64,000 nucleotides of DNA from Glycomyces luteolus (GTDB lineage: Bacteria > Actinomycetota > Actinomycetes > Mycobacteriales > Micromonosporaceae), in assembly GCF_027622875.1 (NCBI RefSeq), contig NZ_JAPZVP010000011.1:62001-126000 (forward strand), in the 5' to 3' direction. The position numbers and the translations under genes were made by a program. A model generated the notes under the pieces. It was not told the origin of the DNA, searched no databases, and saw only the letters and a list, made by a program, of their open reading frames with translations. Shown one piece after another: positions 34,832 to 44,249 of this stretch (the first letter of the stretch is position 1; each line of letters starts with the position of its first letter).

Positions 34832-35305
34832 TCAGTCCGACCGCACCGGGTGCTCGCTCATGACCGAGACCCGGTTGAGCGCGTTGATAGCGATCGCCAA
34901 CCAGATCACCGCGGAGATCTGGTGCTCGGTCAAGGCGCCGCGAGCGGCCTCGTAGGCGTCGTCGCGCGCCTTGGCGTCGGCGAGATCCGTCGTGGCCTCG
35001 GCCAGTGCGAGCGCGGCCCGCTCCGCAGGCGAGAACACCTCGGTGCCGCGCCAAGCCGCCAGCACCGCCAGCCGCTGGGCGGACTCGCCGGCTTTCAGCG
35101 CGGCCTTCGTATGGCGGTCGAGGCAGTAAGCGCAGCGGTTGACCTGCGAGATGCGGAGTTCGACCAGTTCCACCAGGATCCGGTCGAGCCCGGCCTCGGA
35201 CGCGGCTTTGCGGGCCGCGCGCGAGGTCTCCCGCATCGCCTGGAACACCTCCGGGGTCTGCTTGTCGATGTAGATCTTCGGAACTGCGGACCCGTGCGTG
35301 CTCAC
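34832..35305 (-). CDS. Carboxymuconolactone decarboxylase/AhpD-like protein
   Basis: The protein is 157 residues. The redox motif is RCAYCLDRHTKAAL near residues 57-70, a CxxC followed by a His three residues later, as in AhpD-type alkylhydroperoxidases. Such small all-helical proteins reduce peroxides using the Cys pair. The gene stands alone between the chromate operon and the divergent pirin-type gene. Confidence 0.9.
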   Translation of the reverse strand: MSTHGSAVPKIYIDKQTPEVFQAMRETSRAARKAASEAGLDRILVELVELRISQVNRCAYCLDRHTKAALKAGESAQRLAVLAAWRGTEVFSPAERAALALAEATTDLADAKARDDAYEAARGALTEHQISAVIWLAIAINALNRVSVMSEHPVRSD

Positions 35306-35435
35306 GTCTGATCCTCCTCCTCGCGGCGCCTTCTACAAGAATGGCCGCTGGCCGAGTGCCCCGCGTACATGATGGGGGCTATGCTCGAGGAAATTTAGAT
35401 GATGTGACAACTAGTTCGGATTGCGGGTGGTCCCG

Positions 35436-36758
35436 ATGAGCAATGTCGAAGCGGCTCCGGAGGCGATGCAGTGCGCGGCCGAGGCCGACGGCGCGACCGG
35501 GGTCGAGGTGCTCACGCCGCGCGAGGTGCCGCTCGGCGGTCCGCGCGCCCTCGAAGTGCGGCGCACGCTGCCGCAGCGGGCCCGGACCCTGATCGGGGCC
35601 TGGTGCTTCGCCGACCACTACGGCCCGGTGCGGGTCCCGGCCACGGGCGGCATGGACGTCCCGCCGCACCCGCACACCGGACTCCAGACCGTGAGCTGGC
35701 TCTTCGCCGGCGAGGTCGAGCACCGCGACACCCTGGGCAGCCACGCGATCATCCGCCCCGGCGAGCTGAACCTGATGACCGGCGGCCTCGGCATCGCCCA
35801 CTCCGAGGTCTCCACTCCGGACACCGCCGTCCTCCACGGCGTCCAGCTCTGGGTCGCGCTGCCCGAAGCCGACCGCGACGCCGGCCGCGACTTCCAGCAC
35901 CACGTGCCCGAGCCGGTGCGGCTCGACGGCGCCGAGATCCGGGTCTTCCTCGGCTCGCTCGCGGGCGACACCTCCCCGGTCCGGACGTACACGCCGCTGC
36001 TGGGCGCCCAGGTCGACCTCGAACCGCACGCCGCGATCACCCTCGACGTCGACGCCGGATCCGAGCACGGCCTGCTCGTCGACAGCGGCGAGATCCGCCT
36101 GGGCGGCACGGTGATCCGCCCGGCCGAACTCGGCTACCTGGCCTCCGGCGTGGAAGTCCTGACCCTCTCGAACTGCTCGGACGAACCGGCCCGCGCGATC
36201 CTCCTCGGCGGCCCGCCGTTCGAGGAGGAGATCGTCATGTGGTGGAACTTCATCGGCCGCAGCCACGACGACATCGTCCAGGCCCGCGAGGACTGGGAGG
36301 CCGGCTCCGACCGCTTCGGGACGGTCGAGGGCTACCCCGGCCGCCGCCTCCCGGCGCCGCCTTTGCCGAACGCGGTCATCATGCCGCGGCGCAACCCTCC
36401 GGCCCGAGAGCGGGCCGAGGCGCCGGGCGAGCCGGTGGTGCGACGGGTCGACGCCGAACGGCTCTACGAGATCGCCGTGGACGGTGTCCGCGCCGGACTG
36501 ACCGCCTATCGCGACCGCGGAAATCAGCGGATCTTCTACCACACCGAAGTGGACAAAGCGTTCGCCCGCAAGGGCCTCGCCTCGGCACTGGTCGAGGAGG
36601 CCCTGGCCGATACGCGGGCGGCCGGGAAGCGCACCGTCCCCGTCTGCCCTTACGTCGCTCGGTTCATCAAGAAGCACTCCGAGTTCGACGACGTCGCCGA
36701 CCCGGTCGCGGCCGAGCTTCTCCAGTGGCTGGAAGTCGAACTCGCCTCGCAGGGCTGA
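35436..36758 (+). CDS. Pirin family protein fused to a GNAT (Acetyltransf_CG-like) domain
   Basis: The protein is 440 residues. Residues 1-300 are a pirin bicupin; metal ligands are expected in PPHPHTGLQTVSWL and GEVEHRDTLGSH, and LNLMTGGLGIAHSE is the usual second motif. After a Pro/Arg/Glu linker (about 310-335), the last 100 residues contain RIFYHTEVDKAFARKGLASALVEEALADTRAAGKRTVPVCPYVARFIKKHSEF. This is the short NATD1/YidJ-type GNAT domain, with the R/K-G-L-A/G CoA loop intact. Pirins are iron proteins with quercetinase or regulatory roles. The frame is continuous with no stop between domains. ATG 35436 is preferred to the TTG upstream. Confidence 0.85.
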   Translation: MSNVEAAPEAMQCAAEADGATGVEVLTPREVPLGGPRALEVRRTLPQRARTLIGAWCFADHYGPVRVPATGGMDVPPHPHTGLQTVSWLFAGEVEHRDTLGSHAIIRPGELNLMTGGLGIAHSEVSTPDTAVLHGVQLWVALPEADRDAGRDFQHHVPEPVRLDGAEIRVFLGSLAGDTSPVRTYTPLLGAQVDLEPHAAITLDVDAGSEHGLLVDSGEIRLGGTVIRPAELGYLASGVEVLTLSNCSDEPARAILLGGPPFEEEIVMWWNFIGRSHDDIVQAREDWEAGSDRFGTVEGYPGRRLPAPPLPNAVIMPRRNPPARERAEAPGEPVVRRVDAERLYEIAVDGVRAGLTAYRDRGNQRIFYHTEVDKAFARKGLASALVEEALADTRAAGKRTVPVCPYVARFIKKHSEFDDVADPVAAELLQWLEVELASQG

Positions 36759-36767
36759 GGAGGCGGG

Positions 36768-37250
36768 CTAATCGCCGGGCCCCTTGAGCCCGGCGAGGTG
36801 GTCGCGGAGGGTCTCGGCGATGTCCCGTGCGGCGGCCAGCTGCCCGGGGGTGAGCGCGTCGATGAAGAGCTCGCGGATGGCATGGAAGTGCGGGACGCTC
36901 GACCGGCGCAGGGCATCGTGGCCCTCGTCGGTGAGCACGGCCTCGGCACCGCGGTTGTCGCCCGCTGCCGTGTCGCGCGTGAGGAGTCCGCGCTTCTCCA
37001 TGCGGCCCAGGTGATGCGAGAGTCGACTGCGCTCCCAGCCGATCGCGTCCGCCAGGTGCGAGGACCGGAGCCGCCGGCCCGGGGCCTCGCTCAGCTCCAG
37101 CAGCACCCGGTAGTCCCCGACCGAGATCCCGCTTTCGGCCTGGAGCCTTCCGGCGAGGGCCGTGCGCAGGTCCTCGGTCGTCTCGATGAACACGCGCCAG
37201 CTGTCGAGCTCGGTACGGGTGAGCGCGCTGCGGCCCTTCCGCTGGGACAT
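36768..37250 (-). CDS. MarR family transcriptional regulator
   Basis: The protein is 160 residues. The winged helix-turn-helix lies at about residues 40-110 (GISVGDYRVLLELSEAPGRRLRSSHLADAIGWERSRLSHHLGRMEKRGLLTRD), with the basic/acid wing (DNRGAEAVLTDEG). It is a dimeric repressor. ATG 37250 has GGAGG six bases upstream. The symmetric site ATTGACACGTCAAT lies 22 bases before the start, and its core recurs three times before the next gene (doxX), so both are probable targets. Confidence 0.9.
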   Translation of the reverse strand: MSQRKGRSALTRTELDSWRVFIETTEDLRTALAGRLQAESGISVGDYRVLLELSEAPGRRLRSSHLADAIGWERSRLSHHLGRMEKRGLLTRDTAAGDNRGAEAVLTDEGHDALRRSSVPHFHAIRELFIDALTPGQLAAARDIAETLRDHLAGLKGPGD

Positions 37251-37271
37251 CGGAACCTCCGGAGATACCTG

Positions 37272-37285
37272 ATTGACACGTCAAT
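37272..37285. promoter_or_regulatory. Probable MarR operator (autoregulatory)
   Basis: ATTGAC-AC-GTCAAT has perfect 6-base arms. It lies just upstream of marR and contains the TGA-N4-TCA core found three times before doxX. Confidence 0.65.
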
Positions 37286-37348
37286 GTTAGGCGCCCCGCG
37301 GTGGGCGCCGGACGAGGTCGCGACGAGGCTCGGCCGGTGGTTCGCGGA

Positions 37349-37726
37349 TCAGAAGGCGTGGGGTCCGAAGCGGCCCCAGGCCAGGACGGTGGCCAGGACC
37401 AGCAGGATCACGTTGAAGACGATCGCTTGGCCCTCCTTGCGGCGGCCGTGCGTGATGGCCGCGCCGGCCATCAAGACCGCCAAGCCGGCGGCCGCCAGCG
37501 GCACGAGCACGGTGGCGAAGTCGATCACCGCGGGAACGATGAGCCCGACGGCGGCCAACACCTCCAGGGCACCGATCAGCTTGATCACCCCGGGGTCGAA
37601 ATCCGCGGCCCAGCCCATGCTGGGGGAGGAGAGCAGCTTCTCCTTCGACTGCGCCAGCTTGTTGAAGCCCGCGAAGGCGAAGAACAGGGCGAGCAGGCCC
37701 GCCAGGATCCAGAGGACGATGTTCAT
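37349..37726 (-). CDS. DoxX family membrane protein
   Basis: The protein is 125 residues with four hydrophobic segments (LWILAGLLALFFAFAGF; GVIKLIGALEVLAAVGLIVP; VLVPLAAAGLAVLMAGA; IVFNVILLVLATVLAW) and the DoxX signature FNKLAQSKEK after segment 1. Members are small redox-linked membrane proteins of uncertain activity. Three copies of a TGA-N4-TCA operator lie upstream, suggesting control by the adjacent MarR. Confidence 0.88.
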   Translation of the reverse strand: MNIVLWILAGLLALFFAFAGFNKLAQSKEKLLSSPSMGWAADFDPGVIKLIGALEVLAAVGLIVPAVIDFATVLVPLAAAGLAVLMAGAAITHGRRKEGQAIVFNVILLVLATVLAWGRFGPHAF

Positions 37727-37750
37727 CGGTCACACCTCACGATAGTTATT

Positions 37751-37823
37751 TGATGCATCATGTATCCGATCTCGAAGATGCATGACGTATCAATTACCCT
37801 AGCGCTTAATAGATGATGCGTCA
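37751..37823. promoter_or_regulatory. Three phased MarR-type operator copies before doxX
   Basis: TGATGCATCA (37751-37760), TGACGTATCA (37783-37792) and TGATGCGTCA (37814-37823) fit the consensus TGAYGYRTCA. Their centres are 32 and 31 bases apart, about three helical turns, so the sites face the same side of the DNA. The site before marR (TGACACGTCA) shares the outer bases. Confidence 0.65.
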
Positions 37824-38180
37824 ACTAAGAGGTGCTGTAGGCAACTGGAGTCCCCGCAGGCGTTCGACCCGGCCGTCGAATCCGAGACCCGCACCGATAC
37901 CATGCCCTCTGAGCGACGCCATCCAGGTGCCGTGCGAGGGGACTCGCGATTGGGAATCCGTTCGCATTGAGGAACACCTTGCATCCGTTGACGATCGCTC
38001 TTCACCGCCTCTCGGCCCCCAGTCAAGGGCTGCCGCAGACGCGTACCTTCCGAGGCGAGCACCGCGCCCATCAGCACCCGCAACCGTTGCCGGGCATGGC
38101 CGTGCCGCGCCCCGCGCTCGACGGACCGCGCTGAGTCCGGGACGCGATCCCAAATGAACCCTGAAATCGAGGTGAGTACC
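37824..38180. other. Gap upstream of the glycyl-tRNA synthetase gene
   Basis: About 355 bases without a supported gene. I searched for a T-box (the TGGNACCGCG antiterminator core) because a tRNA-synthetase gene follows, and found none. No clear promoter pair was seen. GAGGTGAG at 38169-38176 is the ribosome site of the synthetase. Confidence 0.5.
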
Positions 38181-41162
38181 GTGACCGACCTGACCATGCA
38201 AGACGCCCTGGCACGCCTGACTACTTTCTGGAGTGGCCACGGTTGTCTCACCGTTCAGCCGATGAACACCGAGGTCGGAGCGGGAACCCTGAACCCCGCG
38301 ACGTCACTGCGGGTGCTCGGACCGGAGCCGTGGAAGGTCGCCTACGTCGAGCCGTCCGTGCGGCCCGACGACGCCCGGTACGGCGACAACCCAAACCGCA
38401 TCCAGATGCACACCCAGTTCCAGGTCATCCTGAAGCCCGAGCCCGGGAACGCCCAGGAGCTGTACCTGGAGTCCCTTGCGGCACTGGGCATCGACACCAG
38501 AGCCCATGACATCCGCTTCGTCGAGGACAACTGGGCCTCGCCCGCCCTCGGCGCCTGGGGGCTGGGCTGGGAGGTCTGGCTCGACGGGCTGGAGATCACC
38601 CAGTTCACGTACTTCCAGCAGTCGGGCGGCGTCGCCCTGGACCCGGTCTCCGTGGAGATCACCTACGGAATGGAGCGCATCCTCATGGCGCTCCAAGGGG
38701 TCACGCACTTCAAGGAGATCGCCTACGCCCCCGGGATCAGCTACGGCGAGATCTTCGGCCAGGGCGAGTACGAGATGTCGCGCTACTACCTCGACGACGC
38801 CGACATCGCCACCCACCGGGAGCTCTTCGACCGCTACGGCGACGAAGCCGCACGCATGGTCGAGCTCGGCCTGCCGATCCCCGCGCATGTCAACGTACTG
38901 AAGATGTCGCACGCGTTCAACGTGCTCGACGCCCGCGGAGCGGTCTCGACCTCCGACCGCGCCACTGCCTTCGCCCGGATGCGGAGCCTCGCCCACGAGG
39001 TCGCCGAGCAGTGGATCGCCAAGCGCGGCCAGGAGGGCTTCCCGCTCGGCACCGTCGCATCTGAGGGCAAGGCGGCCGCGGGGTCCGTCGTCGTTCCCGC
39101 CGACACCGATCCGCAGACCGCGGTGTTCGAGATCGGCGTCGAGGAGATGCCGCCCGCCGAAGCGCACGCGGCCAGAACCCATGTCGAGCAGCGCCTCCGG
39201 GCACTGCTCGACGCCGCGCACCTCGATCACGGCGACGTGGCGGTGCATGCGACCCCGCGTCGGATCGTCGCCCGCATCGAAGCGGTCGCGGCGTCCGAAC
39301 CCGACCGGACAGTGACCGTGCGCGGGCCCAAGACCGCCGCCGCATTCGACGCGGACGGGAACCCGACCAAGGCGGCCCTCGGCTTCGCGCGTTCCAACGG
39401 CGTCGACGTCGCCGACCTGACGACCGTCGAGGCCGCGGGAGCGACCCATGTCGCGGTGGTCCGCGTCCAAACCGGCCGCCACGCGCTCGAGGTCCTCGCG
39501 GACCTCATCGGCGACATCGCCGTCGGGCTGCGTTCCGGCAAGAACATGCGCTGGTCCGACCCGAACCTGACCTTCACCCGTCCGATCCGCTGGCTCGGCG
39601 CGATGTGGGGACCGCATGTCGTCCCCGCCGTCGCCTCCGGGCTGGCCGCGGCGGACCTGACCCGGGCCCACCGCTCATCAGATGAACCGGTCCTGCGGAT
39701 CGCCCACGCCGACGACCTCGCTTCGGCATTGGAGCGCAACGGCATCGTGCTCGACGAGAGCCTTCGGCGTCGCATCATCGTGGAGCAGGCCGCTGACGCG
39801 GCGCGCGCGGTGGACGGCACGATCGATTTCGATGCCGAGGCGGCACTGGTCGATCAGGTGACATTCCTGGTCGAGCAGCCCGTGGCGGTCCTGGGGTCCT
39901 TCGAGGAGTCCTACCTGGACCTTCCTGACGAGGTCCTCACCTCGGTGATGCGCAAGCATCAGCGCTATTTCCCCGTTCGCGGCCAGGACGGGGCGCTGCT
40001 GCCGCACTTCGCGGCCGTCGCGAACGGCCCGATCGACGAGCCGACCGTCCGTGCGGGCAACGAAGCCGTGCTCCGTGCCCGCTTCGAGGACGCCGCGTTC
40101 TTCTACCGCGCCGACCTGAAGACGCCGATCGAGGAGATGCGGCAGCGGCTCGGCCGGCTCGCGTTCGCCGACCGGCTCGGCTCCATCGCCGACCGTGCCG
40201 ACCGCATCAAGGCGATCGCCCTCAGCCTGGCCGACGCCGCGGGCATCGCGGACGACGACCGGCGCGTCCTCACCGAAGCGGCGGCGCTGGTGAAGTTCGA
40301 CCTCGGCTCGCATCTGGTCACCGAGATGACCAGCCTCGCCGGGACGCTCGCACGCACCTACGCCCGGGCGGCCGGCAGGGACGACGCCGTCGCCGAAGCG
40401 CTTTTCGAGGCTGAACTGCCCCGCCACGCCGGGGACCTGGTCCCCGCGAGCACGGCCGGGGCGTTGCTGGCGCTGGCCGACCGCCTCGACTTCTTCGTGG
40501 GCCTCGGCTCGACGGTGGGCATGCCGACCGGCTCGAAGGACCCCTTCGCGCTGCGCCGAGCCGCATTGGGCCTCATCGCCGTCCACCGCTCCGCCGCTCC
40601 CGCGGTCGCCGGTGTGTCGCTGCGCGAGGGCATCCGCGTGGCGGCTTCGGCGCAGCCGGTCGAGGTGACCGCCGCGCATGCGGACGTCATGGAGGGGTTC
40701 CTGCGGGATCGACTCGCGCAGCAGCTCATCGATGAGGGTCACCGCTTCGATCTGGTCGCCGCGGTGCTGCCGCTGGCCGACCGCCCCGCTCTCGCGGAGG
40801 TGCGCCTCGGTGAGCTCGAATCCGAGGTCGGCACGGACCGCTTCCGTCGTCTCGCCGCCGCGATCCAGCGCGTCAGCCGCATCCTGCCCTCGGACGCCGC
40901 ACCGGTGTCGGAGTTCGGTCTCCTCACGGCCGCAAGCGAACAGCGGCTCATCGCCGAATTCGATCGCTCAGCGGGCGCCGATGGCGGACTGAGCGACTGG
41001 ATCGCACTCGCCGCCGGTCTGCCCGAGGCCGTGGACGCCTTCTTCGAGGAGGTCCTGGTGATGGACCCGGATCCGCAGATCCGGTCCCAGCGCCTCGGCC
41101 TCCTGTCCGCCCTCGACCGGAACGCGGCCTCCCGCCTGGACTGGAGCGCCGTCCAGCTCTGA
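38181..41162 (+). CDS. glyQS: Glycyl-tRNA synthetase, single-chain alpha-beta fusion
   Basis: The protein is 993 residues. Residues 1-290 are the class II catalytic alpha subunit: MQDALARLTTFWSGHGC, QPMNTEVGAGTLNPATSLRVLGPEPW, QMHTQFQVILKPEP and GVALDPVSVEITYGMERILMALQ. After a short linker (about 290-315), residues 316-993 are the beta subunit, beginning FEIGVEEMPP and including VMRKHQRYFPV, the HD-like domain and the C-terminal tRNA-binding region. It charges tRNA-Gly. Most bacteria with this type use two genes, and many actinobacteria use the unrelated alpha2 enzyme. GTG 38181 with GAGGTGAG is chosen; the frame starts at 38154. Confidence 0.93.
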   Translation: MTDLTMQDALARLTTFWSGHGCLTVQPMNTEVGAGTLNPATSLRVLGPEPWKVAYVEPSVRPDDARYGDNPNRIQMHTQFQVILKPEPGNAQELYLESLAALGIDTRAHDIRFVEDNWASPALGAWGLGWEVWLDGLEITQFTYFQQSGGVALDPVSVEITYGMERILMALQGVTHFKEIAYAPGISYGEIFGQGEYEMSRYYLDDADIATHRELFDRYGDEAARMVELGLPIPAHVNVLKMSHAFNVLDARGAVSTSDRATAFARMRSLAHEVAEQWIAKRGQEGFPLGTVASEGKAAAGSVVVPADTDPQTAVFEIGVEEMPPAEAHAARTHVEQRLRALLDAAHLDHGDVAVHATPRRIVARIEAVAASEPDRTVTVRGPKTAAAFDADGNPTKAALGFARSNGVDVADLTTVEAAGATHVAVVRVQTGRHALEVLADLIGDIAVGLRSGKNMRWSDPNLTFTRPIRWLGAMWGPHVVPAVASGLAAADLTRAHRSSDEPVLRIAHADDLASALERNGIVLDESLRRRIIVEQAADAARAVDGTIDFDAEAALVDQVTFLVEQPVAVLGSFEESYLDLPDEVLTSVMRKHQRYFPVRGQDGALLPHFAAVANGPIDEPTVRAGNEAVLRARFEDAAFFYRADLKTPIEEMRQRLGRLAFADRLGSIADRADRIKAIALSLADAAGIADDDRRVLTEAAALVKFDLGSHLVTEMTSLAGTLARTYARAAGRDDAVAEALFEAELPRHAGDLVPASTAGALLALADRLDFFVGLGSTVGMPTGSKDPFALRRAALGLIAVHRSAAPAVAGVSLREGIRVAASAQPVEVTAAHADVMEGFLRDRLAQQLIDEGHRFDLVAAVLPLADRPALAEVRLGELESEVGTDRFRRLAAAIQRVSRILPSDAAPVSEFGLLTAASEQRLIAEFDRSAGADGGLSDWIALAAGLPEAVDAFFEEVLVMDPDPQIRSQRLGLLSALDRNAASRLDWSAVQL

Positions 41163-41193
41163 TCGCGGGCACCCTCGGTCCGGGGGGGCTGGA

Positions 41194-43768
41194 TCAGGTT
41201 TCGGACTCGACCGTCCAACTGCGACGGTGCAGTCCGGGAGGCAGCACTTCGGTGCCTCCGGCGGGGTCTTGGAGGAGCCCCTCGGCGCCGATCGGCACTC
41301 GAATCTCGGCCTTGACGAGGTCCTCGGTCCGGGACCAGTCGATCGACGCCCGCCCGTAGGGGGTGTCGCAGGCGGCCTGCGCCGCAGTGACACCGGTGTC
41401 GAATCCCGGTCGGTACCGGATCGAGCGCCAGCCGGGGGCCGCGGCGCTCATGCCCGCGATCGTGCGGTGCATCCAGTCGGCGACGGCGCCGAACGCGTAG
41501 TGGTTGAAGGAGGTCATGTCGCCGGGGTTGACCTCGCCGCTGGGCAGGAGGCTGTCCCACCGCTCCCAGATCGTGGTGGCGCCCATGGTGACCGGATAGA
41601 GCCACCCGGGGGCGGTGCGCTGCTGGAGCAGGGCGAGCGCCACGTCCAGGTGGCCGGTGCGGGTGAGCGCATCGAGCAGGACGGGGGTTCCGAGGAATCC
41701 GGTGGTGAGGTGGTCGTCGGCTTCGCGGACGAGTTCGGCGAGACGCCGCCCGGCCGCGGCCTCCTCCTCGGGATCGAGCAGGTCGAACATGATCGCGATC
41801 GCGTAGGCGGTCTGGGAGTCGGAGGACAAGCGCCCGGGGCCGGTGCGGTAGCGCGAGCGGAACCCGTTGCGCGCCAGGGACGCACGTTCGGAGAGGTCGG
41901 CTTCCTGCTCGAACCGCAGTTCGGCCGCCATCGCGGCGAGGACGGCGGCCGAACGCGCGTAGTAGGCGGTCGCGACCAGGTGCGGGTCGGTCAGGCCGTT
42001 CGCCGGGTCGTCGGGCGGGGCGGTCGGGTCGAGCCAGTCGCCGAGCTGGAAGGAGCCGTCCCACACGTGGTCGTCGCCGGCGAGTCGATGTTGGAGGTCG
42101 GCCCAGGCGGCCGCGCTCGGCCACTGCCGACGCAGGAGGTCCGCATCGGCGAAGCGCTGGTGCAGCGCCCACGGGACGAGCACGGCGGCGTCACCCCAAC
42201 CGGCTCCCGGCTCCGGCTTCCAGCCGGGGATGGAAGGGACGTACCAGGGCACGGTCCCGTCGTCGTGCTGCTCGGCGGCGACGTCCTGGAGCCAGGAGCC
42301 GAGGAGCCCCGCGCAGTCGTAGAGGAACGCCGCGGTGGGGGCGAACACCTGGATGTCACCGGTCCAGCCGAGGCGCTCGTCCCGCTGCGGGCAGTCGGTG
42401 GGCAGGTCGACGAAGTTCCCTCGCATGCTCCAGACGACGTTCTCGTGGAGGCGGTCGAGCAGGGGGTCGGAGGAGGAGAACCAGCCGGTCCGTCGCATGT
42501 CGGTGTGCAGGACCCGCGCGGTGATGCGGCCCTCGACGGGCGCATCGCCCCAGCCGGACACCTCGGCATAGCGGAAGCCGTGGATGGTGAACCGGGGCTC
42601 CCACGTCTCGGTCGGCCCGCCCTTGCGGGTGTACCGGTCGGTGGCGAAGGCGCCGCGAAGCGGCCTCGTGCACAGTTCGCCGTCCTGGTCGAGGACTTCG
42701 GCGTGGCGCAGCTGCACCGTTTCGCCCGCCGCGCCCTCGGTGGTGATCCGGATGCGGCCCACCAGGTTCTGACCGAAGTCGAGGATGAGGCGGCCGTCTG
42801 CGGTGCGGCGGATGTCGACCGGTTCGATGGCCTGCGTGCATCGCACCGGGGGACCGGTCGGCGCCACAAGAGCGTCGAACGCGAAGTCGCGCTTGGCGAC
42901 CGGGGCCCACCCGGTGAGGCCGGCGCCGGGGCTCGACCACTGCGGGACTTCGTCACGGGCGTCATAGGCCTCGCCCTCGAGCAGTCCGCTGGTGAGGATG
43001 GGGCTGCGCTCCGCCCACCAGTCGGGGCCGGTCGCGATCACGGTCCGGGTGCCGTCGACATGGGTCACTTCGAGTTGGGCGGCGAAGGCGGTCCGCTCTC
43101 CGTAGAGGTTCGTGTGCCCGCCGCCGAATCCCAGTCGGCCGCGGAACCAGCCGTCGGCCAGGAACGCGCCGATGGCGTTGCCGCCCTCGCGGACCAGCCC
43201 GGTGACGTCGTAGGTGTAGTACCGCAGCCGGTGCCCGTAGCTCGTCCATCCGGGGGCTCAGCTCGTCGTCGCCGACGCGTCGGCCGTTGATCTCGGCCTG
43301 GTAGAGGCCGTGAGCGGTGGCGTAGAGCCGGGCCGAGGCCACGGGCGAGGAGAGTTGGAACTCGCTGCGCAGCAGCGCGGGTCGGCGCATCGCCTCGGGG
43401 TCCTCGTCCCAGGCCGGTCCGATGGCGACGGCCTGCCAGTCGGACGGCTCGAGCAGCCCAACCTCTACTGTGGTCGGCGGGCTCCATTCGCTCGCTTCGC
43501 CGTCGGCGCCGAGGACGCGGACGCGGACCGACGCGCGCTGCCGGGAGCGGAGCGGCTCGAACGGCCAGTCGAGCAGCACCGATCCGCCGCCTTGCACCGC
43601 TCGGGTCTGCGGCCGGCCGTCGAGATCGAGTTCGATCAAGGCCTGCTGCTGTCGCCAGCCTTCAGGGGCGGCGGAGACGACCCAGCTGATCCTGGGACGG
43701 GCCTCGCCGATGCCCAGCGCCTCTCGATGGTGTTCGAAGGTCGGTGCTTCGACGACCGGGTGGTTCAC
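41194..43768 (-). pseudogene. Alpha-L-rhamnosidase (GH78) with one-base frameshift
   Basis: Two overlapping minus-strand frames together make one GH78 protein of about 857 residues. The N-terminal frame (GTG 43768, AGGAG upstream) gives the Ig-like and jelly-roll domains up to GRRVGDDELSP. The second frame continues from YYTYDVTGLVREGGNAIGAFLADGWFRGRLGFG to the end and holds the (alpha/alpha)6 barrel with DCPQRDERLGWTGD, including the general acid Glu. The break is at 43252-43256, where five G stand; with four G the frames join as DELSPGWTSYGHRL. The enzyme would release L-rhamnose. It is either a recent pseudogene or a sequencing error. Confidence 0.88.
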
Positions 43769-43886
43769 GGGATGGCTCCTGTCGGGGGTGGGACACGCGG
43801 GGGATCGGGGCCGGGTCGGGTACGGGGCAGGACCCGCCGGTTGAGGAAAAGATACAGCAGCAAGTTACCGGTGACATCGGTGCAGA

Positions 43887-44069
43887 TCACGGCGCGATGA
43901 GACCCCGGCCGGTCGCTTCCACGACGTGGAGGTCGTCGTTGTACTCGGTGGCGCTGAAGGTCATCTCGGGCATGGTCGGAGGCGTTCCGGCGCCGGAACC
44001 CTCATCCGGCTGCTGACCGCAGCCGCTCAGCAGGAGGACGGCCGCGGCAAGGACGGTGAGTCTCAACAT
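43887..44069 (-). CDS. Small lipoprotein of unknown function
   Basis: The product is 60 residues from ATG 44069. The signal LTVLAAAVLLLSGC has a clear lipobox, followed by an acidic and Thr-rich tail ending EYNDDLHVVEATGRGLIAP. Starts further upstream in the same frame (44120, 44138) are possible. It is divergent from the NB-ARC regulator. Confidence 0.5.
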   Translation of the reverse strand: MLRLTVLAAAVLLLSGCGQQPDEGSGAGTPPTMPEMTFSATEYNDDLHVVEATGRGLIAP

Positions 44070-44249
44070 GCGTCTGAGACGCGCCCACGGCGATCGCGGT
44101 TCCCGCCACTCCGGCATTTGAGCCGATCGGATCATCGGCTGCGCAATTCGAGTCAAATGCGAGTACGCTCCTTGACTCCGGTCCGAACCCGTGCATAGCA
44201 TCAGTCCCGCAAGGGAAATGCTCTGAAATCCACCTGATTGGACGAAGAC

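Noticed and set aside
37824-38180. T-box leader for the glycyl-tRNA synthetase
   Set aside because: No TGGNACCGCG-type antiterminator core or following terminator was seen.
41227-43290. 687-codon plus-strand open frame opposite the rhamnosidase
   Set aside because: Shadow of the GH78 gene, caused by high third-position GC; no domain pattern.
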